Assembly: GCA_947496555.1 (NCBI GenBank)
Contig: CANMDH010000006.1
Span: 1-64,000, forward strand
DNA from: an uncultured Aquimarina sp.
Lineage (GTDB): Bacteria; Bacteroidota; Bacteroidia; Flavobacteriales; Flavobacteriaceae
DNA length: 64,000 nt
Reading direction: 5' to 3'
Shown here: piece by piece, positions 8,605 to 17,374 of the stretch
Layout of the letters: each line of letters begins with the position of its first letter
Position numbering within the stretch: position 1 is the first letter of the stretch
Notes under the pieces: generated by a model
Databases searched by the model: none
Told to the model about the DNA's origin: nothing
The model's input: the letters and a program-made list of their open reading frames with translations, nothing else
Program-made: the position numbers and the translations under genes

Positions 8605-9925
8605 ATTTAAGTTTTTGTTGTTGCTGTTATTTATAGCATGCTCCTCTAAAGATAAAGATGGAGATGTGCCACCAGATTCAGGAAACCCTGATAATGGAAA
8701 TACAACATTTACACTTTCAGACTTTAATAAAAATTATGTATTTCTTGAGAGTAATTCTAAAGTAAAAGATCGCAATTTTTACTGGACAACTTTGGTCGAA
8801 AAAAACACATCAATTAGTAGTTTAATTGAAAATGATGAAGACCTATTAGCTTATTTAGAAACGGCTAAGCAACGATTAAATACTATCGCTAATCAAAATA
8901 ATGTTACTGCATCTCAATATGCAAATGCTTTAAAATTTTCTGATAACGAGAGGATAGCAATTGCTACAGCCATTAAAAAAGTTGTGAAAAGTAATACAAC
9001 AACATTTGTTGATTTCAGCAATACGCATATTGGACCATCAGGAGCTTTTAATCAATTTAGTGAGATTACTAATGTTGATAGATACAATCAATTAATTGTT
9101 GAGGAAATGCTTTTAGGTATTAACCAAATTATTGATACTTATGCTGCAGGAATTGAACCGGTTTATCCGGATATTGATGCTGTTAGTTTTGATGTCAATA
9201 GTGCTCAATATAAACTGCAATTAAAGCTTCTTGTTTCAGATTTAAATACTAATAAAGATAGCTATAAGCTATTTTATGAACCCTTTTTAGAATTTGCTTT
9301 AGGCATACTAGCTCTTAATGATAGAGATGAGGCAGGTAGATATTTTCCTATTCAAAATGATGAAAATAAAGAGGCGTTTGATTATTTGCAGACTATAAAT
9401 TGGAGTGCTTATGATTATTCAATAATTGCAATTTTGGGTGACTCACCTAATTCTTCTGACGATTTGGCTAACATAAGTCTTGGTGGAATGGCTCGTGCAG
9501 ATTATGGGGTAGAATTGTTTAACCAAGGAAAAGCACCACTAATTATTTTTACGGGAGGGCACTTATGGCCCGTCCATACTATATATAGTGAAGCTATAGA
9601 GATGAAAAAGTATGTAATGGATACATACAATATTCCTGAAAATAGAATATTGGTCGATCCACATGCAAGACACACCACAACTAATATGCGAAATATTGGT
9701 AGACAAATTTATAGATATGGTATTCCAACCAATAAAAAAGCCATTGTCTCTACAACAAAATCACAAAGCGAATATCTAGCTTCTAGTGAGTATTTAACAC
9801 GCTGTCAAAATGAGATGAGACATATACCTATGGATTTTTACGACCGTCTTTCTGATTTCGATTTAGAATTTACCTCTAAAATTGAGGTACTACATTTAGA
9901 TTCATCCGATCCTTTGGATCCTTAA
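8591..9925 (+). CDS. Lipoprotein with C-terminal YdcF/DUF218 domain
   Basis: About 444 aa from the ATG at 8591 (a TTG 9 bp earlier is possible). It has a lipobox (LFIACSSK), an N-terminal helical region of about 250 residues without a recognised fold, and a C-terminal DUF218/YdcF-type domain (about 270-420). Motifs of that domain: an ILGDSPNSSDD start, GKAPLIIFTGGH, YNIPENRILVDPHARHTTTNMRNI. The family (YdcF, SanA) is poorly understood; some members are linked to envelope integrity and one binds S-adenosylmethionine. The overlap with the susD-like gene suggests a role with the uptake complex at the cell surface. Confidence 0.78.
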   Translation: MKATRFKFLLLLLFIACSSKDKDGDVPPDSGNPDNGNTTFTLSDFNKNYVFLESNSKVKDRNFYWTTLVEKNTSISSLIENDEDLLAYLETAKQRLNTIANQNNVTASQYANALKFSDNERIAIATAIKKVVKSNTTTFVDFSNTHIGPSGAFNQFSEITNVDRYNQLIVEEMLLGINQIIDTYAAGIEPVYPDIDAVSFDVNSAQYKLQLKLLVSDLNTNKDSYKLFYEPFLEFALGILALNDRDEAGRYFPIQNDENKEAFDYLQTINWSAYDYSIIAILGDSPNSSDDLANISLGGMARADYGVELFNQGKAPLIIFTGGHLWPVHTIYSEAIEMKKYVMDTYNIPENRILVDPHARHTTTNMRNIGRQIYRYGIPTNKKAIVSTTKSQSEYLASSEYLTRCQNEMRHIPMDFYDRLSDFDLEFTSKIEVLHLDSSDPLDP

Positions 9926-9935
9926 AAAATGAAAA

Positions 9936-11849
9936 ATGAAAAACATAAATTTAATATACTATAAAATTTTAGCCATACTATTCTTGCTTACAGCATGTCA
10001 AAATGACGATCTACCAAAAGGAAATTTCAATCTGGATGCTGTTACTGTGTTTTCAGGAGAGGTGGCTCACGAAGGAGCTAGCCTAATTTGGCAAGCACCT
10101 ACAGGTAATTTAACGCCTCAAAATTACATTTTAAATTGGTCTCCTGATGGTGTAGAAACTATTTTGGAATCATCAACTACTAGCTATGAGATTAGTGGTT
10201 TAATAAATGAAACAAATTATAAATTTACGATTCAGGCAGATTATGGAGATACTGGTATATCTGGAGTCAATGAAATTGAACTTGCTCCACAGGATGAATT
10301 AAATTTTAGAGTACTACCAGGTAATGAATTTGCAATTGCCTTATGGGAGACCCCAAATAGAAATGATATCTCTGGATATACACTTACATGGGAACCAAAT
10401 GGTCAAGAGATAGAAATACCAATGGGAACAAACACTCATCAAATCACAGGCCTAACCAATGATGTAGAATATACTTTCGCTTTTGGAATTAATTTTTCTG
10501 GAGGCGCTAATTCAAACAATGTTCAAGCAAGCGTAATTCCAGGAGAAATCTCAGCCTTTTTGATTAATGTTGAATCTCCAATGGCTACAGACTTGGTAGA
10601 GTTTACTTATAATCCAGCGTATCTACCAGTGAATACTGCAGTCTCTTGGAAATATGATTTTGACGATGGTACTACTAGTACAGATCAAAATCCAATACAC
10701 ACATTTGCAACACCTGGTGTTTATGATATTGCTGTTCAAATTACTGACAATCAAGGATTCATATTTAATGATACCAAAACAGTATTTGTTTGGGGAGAAA
10801 AATGGGCTTATGATATAGGTTCACAAATGAAGCCTCAAATACCAGCAATAGATGATAATGGCACCATTTATATAGGGTCAGAAGACAATACAGGCTTTCA
10901 TGCCATAAATCCTGACGGAACTTTAAAATGGATATATTCTGGTCTTTCGGATAATGTATATTCTTCAGCTTCAATAGGAACTGATGGTACTATCTACGTA
11001 GGAGCAAAAGATAATAATTTGCATGCTATTAATCCAGATGGAACACAAAAATGGGTATTTGCTATGGGAGGGGATGCTATTTATGCTACTCCTGCTATTG
11101 CTAACGATGGAACCATCTATATCGGTTCAGATAGTGATAATTTGTTTGCTATTAATCCAGACGGAACACAAAAATGGGTATTCAATACAGCAGGTTTTAA
11201 TATTAGATCAACTCCAGCGATAGCGACTGATGGAACTGTTTATATAGCTTCAGATGATGATAATTTATATGCATTAAATTCTGCAAATGGATCTGTAGTT
11301 TGGTCTTTTTTACTTGGAGGAGATGTTGAAGGGGGCTTGGCTATTGATAGTGACGGATCTATTATTGCAGCTGTAGATGTAGCGTCTTCTCAAGGAGCCG
11401 TATTTGCTATAAATCCTGATGGTACTGAAAAATGGAGTACAACAGTTGGTGGTAGAATTTTATCCAGCCCAGCTATTGCTAATAATACCATCTATTTTGG
11501 AACAAAAGATATCAGTCAATTGATAGCGTTAAATGCAACTAATGGCTCACAATTATGGTCGTTTACTGCAGGAGATATAATTCTTTCCTCACCCACAATT
11601 GATATTAATGGTGCCATTTACTTTGGATCTTTTGATGATAATATTTATGTACTTAATCCTGATGGTACCCAAAAATATAAATTTGATACGGGTGCAAACG
11701 TATGGTCTTCGGGAGTTATTGGAACCGATGGCACATTATATATAGGTGGTTATGATAATATGTTACATGCTTTTGAATTTTTTGCAGACGGTCTAGCAAA
11801 TGATGTTTGGCCAACATTTGGCAAGAATAATAAACATACGTCTAGATAA
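9936..11849 (+). CDS. Surface lipoprotein: fibronectin III + PKD + PQQ-type beta-propeller
   Basis: 637 aa with lipobox (LFLLTACQ, Cys21). Two fibronectin type III-like domains (about 30-115 and 118-205; TYEISGL/NETNYKFTI and HQITGLTNDVEYTFAF), one PKD domain (about 210-288; SWKYDFDDGTTSTDQNPIHTF) and then seven or eight repeats of about 40-45 residues, each with D-G-T-I-Y-I-G-S...A-I-N-P-D-G-T-x-K-W, forming a PQQ-like beta-propeller. Catalytic residues are not evident, so a binding or scaffold role at the cell surface is more likely than a dehydrogenase. It is part of the SusCD operon (11 bp after the YdcF gene) and may help capture the ligand. Confidence 0.85.
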   Translation: MKNINLIYYKILAILFLLTACQNDDLPKGNFNLDAVTVFSGEVAHEGASLIWQAPTGNLTPQNYILNWSPDGVETILESSTTSYEISGLINETNYKFTIQADYGDTGISGVNEIELAPQDELNFRVLPGNEFAIALWETPNRNDISGYTLTWEPNGQEIEIPMGTNTHQITGLTNDVEYTFAFGINFSGGANSNNVQASVIPGEISAFLINVESPMATDLVEFTYNPAYLPVNTAVSWKYDFDDGTTSTDQNPIHTFATPGVYDIAVQITDNQGFIFNDTKTVFVWGEKWAYDIGSQMKPQIPAIDDNGTIYIGSEDNTGFHAINPDGTLKWIYSGLSDNVYSSASIGTDGTIYVGAKDNNLHAINPDGTQKWVFAMGGDAIYATPAIANDGTIYIGSDSDNLFAINPDGTQKWVFNTAGFNIRSTPAIATDGTVYIASDDDNLYALNSANGSVVWSFLLGGDVEGGLAIDSDGSIIAAVDVASSQGAVFAINPDGTEKWSTTVGGRILSSPAIANNTIYFGTKDISQLIALNATNGSQLWSFTAGDIILSSPTIDINGAIYFGSFDDNIYVLNPDGTQKYKFDTGANVWSSGVIGTDGTLYIGGYDNMLHAFEFFADGLANDVWPTFGKNNKHTSR

Positions 11850-11949
11850 ATACATCGAATATTAATAACACTGGTTGAGTATTTAATTGAAAAATTATAA
11901 TCCGCACAACAAGTTATAAACTAATTTTTTAATCCTTAAACTTTTTATT

Positions 11950-12129
11950 ATGAAGAAACATACTGCTTTAAAGTTGTCAACAACAGTATTGACCAATAGT
12001 GCTTGGTCTATTCAGAATGAAAATCTTTTAAAGAACATAAAGACAATTTCAACTCGAAGAATAATTGGTAACAAGGAGGGGGGCAAAGCTCTTCCTATAT
12101 TAAAATTAAGATGCGCTGCTGTCAATTAA
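11950..12129 (+). CDS. Small ORF, 59 aa, candidate peptide gene
   Basis: A 59-codon ORF (starts MKKHTALKLSTTVL, ends LKLRCAAVN) in the 289-bp gap between the propeller lipoprotein and the phosphatase, 9 bp before the latter. It is basic, has one Cys near the C-terminus and a Gly-Gly (KEGGKALP) about 14 residues from the end. The Lys-rich, Ser/Thr-rich N-terminus followed by GG recalls leaders of small secreted or modified peptides in Bacteroidetes. No maturation enzyme or dedicated transporter lies nearby, so this is only a candidate; it may equally be a leader ORF or chance. Confidence 0.4.
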   Translation: MKKHTALKLSTTVLTNSAWSIQNENLLKNIKTISTRRIIGNKEGGKALPILKLRCAAVN

Positions 12130-12138
12130 CGTAAAAAC

Positions 12139-13488
12139 ATGAGATATATTAAAGTCATTATCATATTTTTTTTAATTGTTTTCCATAACCTAAGTTCTCA
12201 AAGCAAGCAAACTGAGTTAAGAGGAGAAAGTATCTTACAATCAGGGCCTATGTTAGGGTACTCAGAGATGTCAGAAGTTTTGCTATGGGTTCAAACCAAA
12301 GAAAAGGCTAATGTATATTTTGAATATTGGGAAGTTGATGATGACTCTCAAAAATTTAAAACGGATAATGAATATACCAATAGCGTAAATGCTTTTACGG
12401 CTAAATTAATTGCAAATAATTTAAAACCGGGTACAAAATATTCATATCAGTTATTTATAAATAATCAAGAAATTAATTTGGCGTACACCACAGAGTTTCA
12501 AACGAAATCATATTGGGATAAGAAACAAGGGAATCCAAAAGATTTTAAACTGGCATTGGGCAGTTGTGTTTACATTAATGACGAGAATTTTGATGTTCAT
12601 GGAAAAGGAAAAGGAGGGGAGTATCATATCTTCAATTCCATAGTAGAGAAAAAACCAGATTTTATGATTTGGCTTGGAGATAATATTTATACCAGAGAGG
12701 GAGAATGGAATAATTCCACAGGAATTAATTATAGATATACCCATACTAGATCCTTAGCTGAGATGCAACCATTATTAGCCTCTATTCATAACTACGCAAT
12801 TTGGGATGATCATGATTATGGACCAAATGATTCTGATAGATCTTTTATTCACAAAGATAAAACTTTGGAAAGTTTTAAATTGTTTTGGGGAAACCCCTCA
12901 TTTGGTTTACCAGGTTCAAAGGGAATTACAACAATGTTTACATGGCAAGATGTAGATTTTTTTCTATTGGATAATAGATATCATAGAGCTCCTATTTTTA
13001 GAAAAACTGGAGATAGAACACAACTTGGGAAAGTACAATTAGAGTGGTTAATTGATGCTTTAGTTTTTAGCAAAGCGAGTTTTAAAATGATTGTTTTAGG
13101 AAACCTGTTTTTATCAACTGAAAAAGGCTACTCTCAAAATTATATTAATGGCTATCAAGAAGAACGCAATTATATATTAAGAAGAATTGAAGAAGAAAAT
13201 ATAAAAAACGTCTATTTCATTACCGGAGATAAACACTTCTCGGAAGCAAGTATGATTCGAAATGATAATGGTGATGAGATTTTTGAATTTTCATTTTCAC
13301 CTTTAACAGCATCTGTTAGTAATAGAAGCGTAGTCAATCATAATCAAATAAAAGGGTCGTTGATTCAAAATAGAAATTTTGGAATAATTGAATTTTCTGG
13401 TAAACTAAAGGAAAGAAAACTATCAGTTATCATATTTGATAGTTATGGTAAAGAACAATGGAGAAAAGTCTTTAAACTTAAACAATAA
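12139..13488 (+). CDS. PhoD-like alkaline phosphatase/phosphodiesterase family protein, secreted
   Basis: 449 aa with an N-terminal signal peptide (VIIIFFLIVFHNLSSQ). An N-terminal beta domain (about 30-125; WVQTKEKANVYFEYW, LKPGTKYSYQLF) precedes the metallophosphatase domain. Metal-site motifs are visible: LALGSC (138-143), IWLGDNIY (177-184), WDDHDYGPND (222-231) and TGDKHFSE (362-369). PhoD enzymes hydrolyse phosphomonoesters and diesters such as teichoic acid or phospholipid headgroups outside the inner membrane. The gene is 6 bp before the glycerophosphodiesterase gene, supporting a shared pathway. Confidence 0.9.
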   Translation: MRYIKVIIIFFLIVFHNLSSQSKQTELRGESILQSGPMLGYSEMSEVLLWVQTKEKANVYFEYWEVDDDSQKFKTDNEYTNSVNAFTAKLIANNLKPGTKYSYQLFINNQEINLAYTTEFQTKSYWDKKQGNPKDFKLALGSCVYINDENFDVHGKGKGGEYHIFNSIVEKKPDFMIWLGDNIYTREGEWNNSTGINYRYTHTRSLAEMQPLLASIHNYAIWDDHDYGPNDSDRSFIHKDKTLESFKLFWGNPSFGLPGSKGITTMFTWQDVDFFLLDNRYHRAPIFRKTGDRTQLGKVQLEWLIDALVFSKASFKMIVLGNLFLSTEKGYSQNYINGYQEERNYILRRIEEENIKNVYFITGDKHFSEASMIRNDNGDEIFEFSFSPLTASVSNRSVVNHNQIKGSLIQNRNFGIIEFSGKLKERKLSVIIFDSYGKEQWRKVFKLKQ

Positions 13489-13494
13489 TCAAAT

Positions 13495-14442
13495 ATGAAA
13501 CCATATAATATTATAATCTGTTTTTGCTTTTTCTTATTGTTAACGTATTGTAAAGATCTGTCTTCTAACAAAATACCTGTTACAGAAAGCCCATCGGTAC
13601 AAAATAGAATAGAATTTTTAAAAGAAAACTTTAATAACTCATTAAGTAAACAGGTTATCGTTGTTGCCCACAGAGGAGATTGGCGAAATGCACCTGAGAA
13701 CTCATTACAAGCCATTAAAAATTGTATTGAAATGGGAGTGGATATGGTAGAGATTGATGTTAGAAAAACTAAAGACAACCAGCTTGTAATTATTCATGAT
13801 AAAACTTTAGAGAGAACAACAACAGGAAAAGGATTAGTCTCTGAATGGACATTAGACTCTTTAAAGACATTGTATCTAAAAAATGGAGTAGGACACCCTT
13901 CAAAGCATAAAATCCCAACATTAAGGGAAGCATTATTAACAGCTAAAGGTAAAATACTTGTCAACTTGGATAAAGGCTATAACTATTTTGATGAAGTGTA
14001 CAATATTCTAATAGAAACAGAAACAATAAATCAAGTAGTAATAAAAGGCTTTGATAAAACTATTGAGCAAGTAAAATCAGATTTTGGTACTAAGTTAGAT
14101 TCAATAATCTTTATGCCAGTTATTAATCTTGATAAACAAACTAATGCTAGCCAGATAATAGAAAACTATCAGAAAAGAGTAAAACCATTGGCTTTTGAGA
14201 TTGTTTTTTCACAAGACACCTCTAAAGTTTTGAGTAGTTTTTCTGAAATGAAACATAAAGGAAGTAGAATATGGGTTAATTCATTGTGGGGATCACTAAA
14301 TGCAAACCATGATGATGATATGGCTATTAAAAATTTAGATAGTATTTATGGTTGGTATATAAACAAAGGAATTAATATAATTCAAACAGATAGACCGGCC
14401 TTATTATTAAAGTATTTGAGAAGTAAAGAACTTCATGATTAA
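13495..14442 (+). CDS. Glycerophosphodiester phosphodiesterase, lipoprotein
   Basis: 315 aa; a lipoprotein-like signal ends LLLTYCK (Cys19). The GDPD TIM barrel starts at VIVVAHRGDWRNAPENS, with catalytic H59/R60, metal ligands E86 and D88 (MVEIDVR) and second His H101 (VIIHDKTLERTTTGKG). It would cleave glycerophosphodiesters to glycerol-3-phosphate plus alcohol in the periplasm or at the surface. The next gene is a glycerol-3-phosphate-type permease, which fits. The barrel resembles that of the large fusion protein at 17375, so the locus carries two GDPDs. Confidence 0.93.
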   Translation: MKPYNIIICFCFFLLLTYCKDLSSNKIPVTESPSVQNRIEFLKENFNNSLSKQVIVVAHRGDWRNAPENSLQAIKNCIEMGVDMVEIDVRKTKDNQLVIIHDKTLERTTTGKGLVSEWTLDSLKTLYLKNGVGHPSKHKIPTLREALLTAKGKILVNLDKGYNYFDEVYNILIETETINQVVIKGFDKTIEQVKSDFGTKLDSIIFMPVINLDKQTNASQIIENYQKRVKPLAFEIVFSQDTSKVLSSFSEMKHKGSRIWVNSLWGSLNANHDDDMAIKNLDSIYGWYINKGINIIQTDRPALLLKYLRSKELHD

Positions 14443-14538
14443 TAGCGTTCTTTATTAGTCAGTTTAGTTGAAGATGAAATGACGCAGTATTTTGTTGCGC
14501 TTTTTCTAATTAAAAAGTTTAAATATACTTTTAAAACC

Positions 14539-15840
14539 ATGATGCACTATTTTAAAGAATCACATCCCAAAGCAAATACCTTACAAGGGGAACAACAAAA
14601 AAAAATTTACAAAAAGCTAAAATGGCAGGTTTTCATATCCGCTACTTTTGGCTATGGACTATATTATGTTTGTCGTTTAAGTTTAAATGTGGTTAAAAAA
14701 CCAATAGTAGACACAGGTACATTAACAGAGTCAGAATTAGGCATTATTGGTTCAGCATTATTTTTTGCATATGCTATTGGGAAGCTTATAAATGGGTTTT
14801 TGGCAGATCATAGCAATATAAAACGCTTTATGGCTACAGGATTGTTAATTTCAGCTTTGGCAAACCTAATTATGGGTTTCACAGAGATATTTTTCTTTTT
14901 TGCCGTTTGTTGGGCTGTTAATGGTTGGGTACAATCTATGGGAGCACCTTCTTGTATTGTATCACTATCAAGGTGGTATACAGATAAAGAAAGAGGAAGT
15001 TTTTATGGGTTTTGGAGCACAAGCCATAATATTGGAGAAGCTCTAACCTATGTATTAACCGCTGTAGTGGTATCTTATTTTGGATGGGAATGGGGTTTTA
15101 GAGCTGCCGCTATTGTTGGTTTATTAGGTGCATTAATGATTTCCTTATTTTTTCATGATACTCCAGAAAGCAAAGGTTTACCTCCAGTAAACGATGATTT
15201 CATAAAAGAAGTATCTACATGGGATGAACAAAAAGAGGTCTTAAAAAACCCTTATGTATGGATTTTGGCATTTGCCAGTGCCTTTATGTATATATCCAGA
15301 TATGCCGTAAACAGTTGGGGACCATATTATTTTGAAGCCGCCAAAGGCTATTCTTTAACCGAAGCTAATACTTTGGTTGCTATAAGTGCGGTTTGTGGAA
15401 TTTTTGGAACAGCTTCTTCTGGATTTGTATCTGATAAATTTTTTAAAGGCCGAAGAAATGCACCTGCTTTCATATTTGGATTAATGAATGTTTTTGCGTT
15501 ATCATTTTTTTTGCTTATTCCAGAAAAAATTTGGTGGCTGGATGCTTTAAGCATGTTGGTCTTTGGATTGGGCATAGGAGCGCTTATATGTTATCTAGGA
15601 GGTTTGATGGCAGTAGACATTGTATCAAAAAAAGCTTCAGGAGCTGCTTTAGGTATTGTAGGAGTGATGAGTTATGTCGCAGCAGGTATTCAAGATATTG
15701 CTAGTGGTTATTTAATAGAAAACAATAAATCTGTTGTTGATGGGGTCACTTTATACGACTTTGATTCAATTTCATTTTTTTGGATTTTATCAGCCGTCAT
15801 TTCTGTGCTTTTAGCATTGTTTACCTGGAAGAAAACATGA
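14539..15840 (+). CDS. MFS organophosphate:phosphate antiporter (GlpT/UhpT family)
   Basis: About 433 aa from the ATG pair at 14539 (an upstream ATG at 14479 adds 20 residues with no family look). Twelve hydrophobic helices are visible. Family signals include the N-terminal KLKWQVFISATFGYGLYYVCRLSLNVVKKP, DxxxxKRFMATGLL and WFQSMG-like VQSMGAPSCIVSLSRWYTDKERGSFYGFWSTSHNIGEAL, the OPA-family signature region. It probably imports glycerol-3-phosphate released by the phosphodiesterases encoded on both sides, exchanging it for phosphate at the inner membrane. Confidence 0.92.
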   Translation: MMHYFKESHPKANTLQGEQQKKIYKKLKWQVFISATFGYGLYYVCRLSLNVVKKPIVDTGTLTESELGIIGSALFFAYAIGKLINGFLADHSNIKRFMATGLLISALANLIMGFTEIFFFFAVCWAVNGWVQSMGAPSCIVSLSRWYTDKERGSFYGFWSTSHNIGEALTYVLTAVVVSYFGWEWGFRAAAIVGLLGALMISLFFHDTPESKGLPPVNDDFIKEVSTWDEQKEVLKNPYVWILAFASAFMYISRYAVNSWGPYYFEAAKGYSLTEANTLVAISAVCGIFGTASSGFVSDKFFKGRRNAPAFIFGLMNVFALSFFLLIPEKIWWLDALSMLVFGLGIGALICYLGGLMAVDIVSKKASGAALGIVGVMSYVAAGIQDIASGYLIENNKSVVDGVTLYDFDSISFFWILSAVISVLLALFTWKKT

Positions 15841-15937
15841 TTCTTTAATAAATTAAATAGGTAATTCAATGACAAACAAAAAATTCAAATGAGTAGTAAG
15901 TGTAAGTATTTAAATTAAATAACAAAAACTAAATAAA

Positions 15938-17335
15938 ATGAAACCAAAATTTAAAGTTTTAATGGCTGGTGCTCTATTTTTTATAGCAACTAACACCCTA
16001 ATAAGTCAAAATCTGGGTAACACTAATGTGGGTAATGGAGCATTGCAAGCGAACACTACAGGAAATTATAATTCGGCTATGGGTGACTCTGCATTGTTTA
16101 ATAACACTACGGGAAGAGTTAATTCGGCTATGGGTTATAGTGCATTGGCTATGAACACTACGGGAAGCGCTAATTCGGCTATGGGTAGCGCAGCATTGTT
16201 ACGGAACACTACAGGAAGCAGAAATTCGGCTATGGGTTATAGTGCATTGGGATCGAACACTACAGGATACAACAATTCGGCTATGGGTCAAGGAGCATTG
16301 CAAGCGAACACTACAGGAAGCAGAAATTCGGCTATGGGTCAAGGAGCATTGTATAGCAACACTAGAGGAGATTTTAATTCGGCCATGGGTAACAAAGCAT
16401 TGTATGGCAACACGAATGGATTACATAATTCGGCTATGGGTTACCAAGCATTGTATAGTAACTTCTTAGGAAGTCGTAATTCGGCTATGGGTAACAATGC
16501 AATGTACAGCAACACCTCAGGAGGAAATAATTCGGCTATGGGTAACAGAGCATTGTATAGCAACACCTCAGGAGAAAATAATTCGGCTATGGGTAGCGGA
16601 GCATTGAATAACAACACCTTAGGAAGCCGTAATTCGGCTATGGGTTACGCAGCATTGCTTAACAACACCGAAGGATCTGGCAATGTAGCCATAGGGTACG
16701 AAGCTGGTTATAACGAAACAGGAAGCAATAAACTTTACATTGCAAATTCTCAAACCAGCACACCGCTTATTTACGGAGATTTTGCCAAAGAGAGCTTGGT
16801 GGTTAATGGTACGCTAGAAATAAAAGATAAATTAAAACTAATAGGAGATGGGGCTAATACGCCTACTATTGATGCCTTCATAGACGGCACAGTTGTATTT
16901 GGTGGTGAGGATGGCTCTGTATTAACAGATAGCGATATTAATTCAGAGTACTACGCTCATTTTGCTGTATGGGTAGAACATGGTATTGTTACTGAAGATA
17001 TTGCTATAGCTCCAAGTGCAAACTGGGCCAAGACCACCCCAGACTATGTTTTTGAAGCAGATTACAAATTGCCAACACTTAACGAAGTGGAAAGCTATGT
17101 ACAGGAAAATGGACACTTGGAAGGTGTGCCCTCCAAAGCTGAAATAACTGAGAGAGGTTGGTCCTTACCAAAAATGGATCAAACATTACTTAAAAAAGTA
17201 GAGGAGTTAACATTATATACTATTGAGCAAGAGAAACAGATACAGTATTTAAAAATGGAAGTGAGTCATTATAAACAATTGGCTGATGAGCTAAGAGAAC
17301 TTAAAATGCAGGTGAAAAATTTATTGAAAAATTAA
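15938..17335 (+). CDS. Secreted repeat protein with thirteen 17-residue NSAMG-type repeats and coiled-coil tail
   Basis: 465 aa with signal peptide (to about LISQ). Residues 32-252 are thirteen tandem 17-mers of the form G-x-x-A-L-x-x-N-T-x-G-x-x-N-S-A-M, similar to the stacked left-handed beta repeats of YadA-like heads and tail-fibre stalks. After them come a tail-fibre-like region (about 255-400, VPSKAEITERGWSLPKMD) and a coiled coil (about 400-465), probably for trimerisation. It likely forms a surface stalk or fibre. It sits between the permease and the GDPD-NAGPA gene; a broken copy of its C-terminal part is found at 21312. Confidence 0.8.
   Translation: MKPKFKVLMAGALFFIATNTLISQNLGNTNVGNGALQANTTGNYNSAMGDSALFNNTTGRVNSAMGYSALAMNTTGSANSAMGSAALLRNTTGSRNSAMGYSALGSNTTGYNNSAMGQGALQANTTGSRNSAMGQGALYSNTRGDFNSAMGNKALYGNTNGLHNSAMGYQALYSNFLGSRNSAMGNNAMYSNTSGGNNSAMGNRALYSNTSGENNSAMGSGALNNNTLGSRNSAMGYAALLNNTEGSGNVAIGYEAGYNETGSNKLYIANSQTSTPLIYGDFAKESLVVNGTLEIKDKLKLIGDGANTPTIDAFIDGTVVFGGEDGSVLTDSDINSEYYAHFAVWVEHGIVTEDIAIAPSANWAKTTPDYVFEADYKLPTLNEVESYVQENGHLEGVPSKAEITERGWSLPKMDQTLLKKVEELTLYTIEQEKQIQYLKMEVSHYKQLADELRELKMQVKNLLKN
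16031..16693 (+). repeat. Thirteen tandem 51-bp coding repeats
   Basis: Period 51 bp, matching the 17-residue protein repeat. The block aattcggctatggg is nearly invariant from unit to unit while the rest varies. Such sequence keeps a length-variable array through slippage or recombination. The last unit has decayed (ends GNVAI). Confidence 0.9.
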
Positions 17336-17374
17336 TATCTAGCCAATTTATTAACAAATTATTTAATTTCATTT

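Noticed and set aside
9936-11849. PQQ-dependent alcohol dehydrogenase
   Set aside because: Propeller repeats are PQQ-like, but the catalytic Asp, Ca ligands and adjacent-Cys disulfide of dehydrogenases are not seen, and FN3/PKD domains suggest binding.
11950-12129. Lanthipeptide-type precursor
   Set aside because: A GG pair and Lys-rich start are suggestive, but there is only one Cys and no LanB/LanM, radical SAM or peptidase-transporter gene nearby; kept only as an unassigned small ORF.
16242-16469. 75-codon ORF inside the 51-bp repeat array
   Set aside because: An out-of-frame reading of the tandem repeats; its own repetitiveness follows from the 51-bp period.
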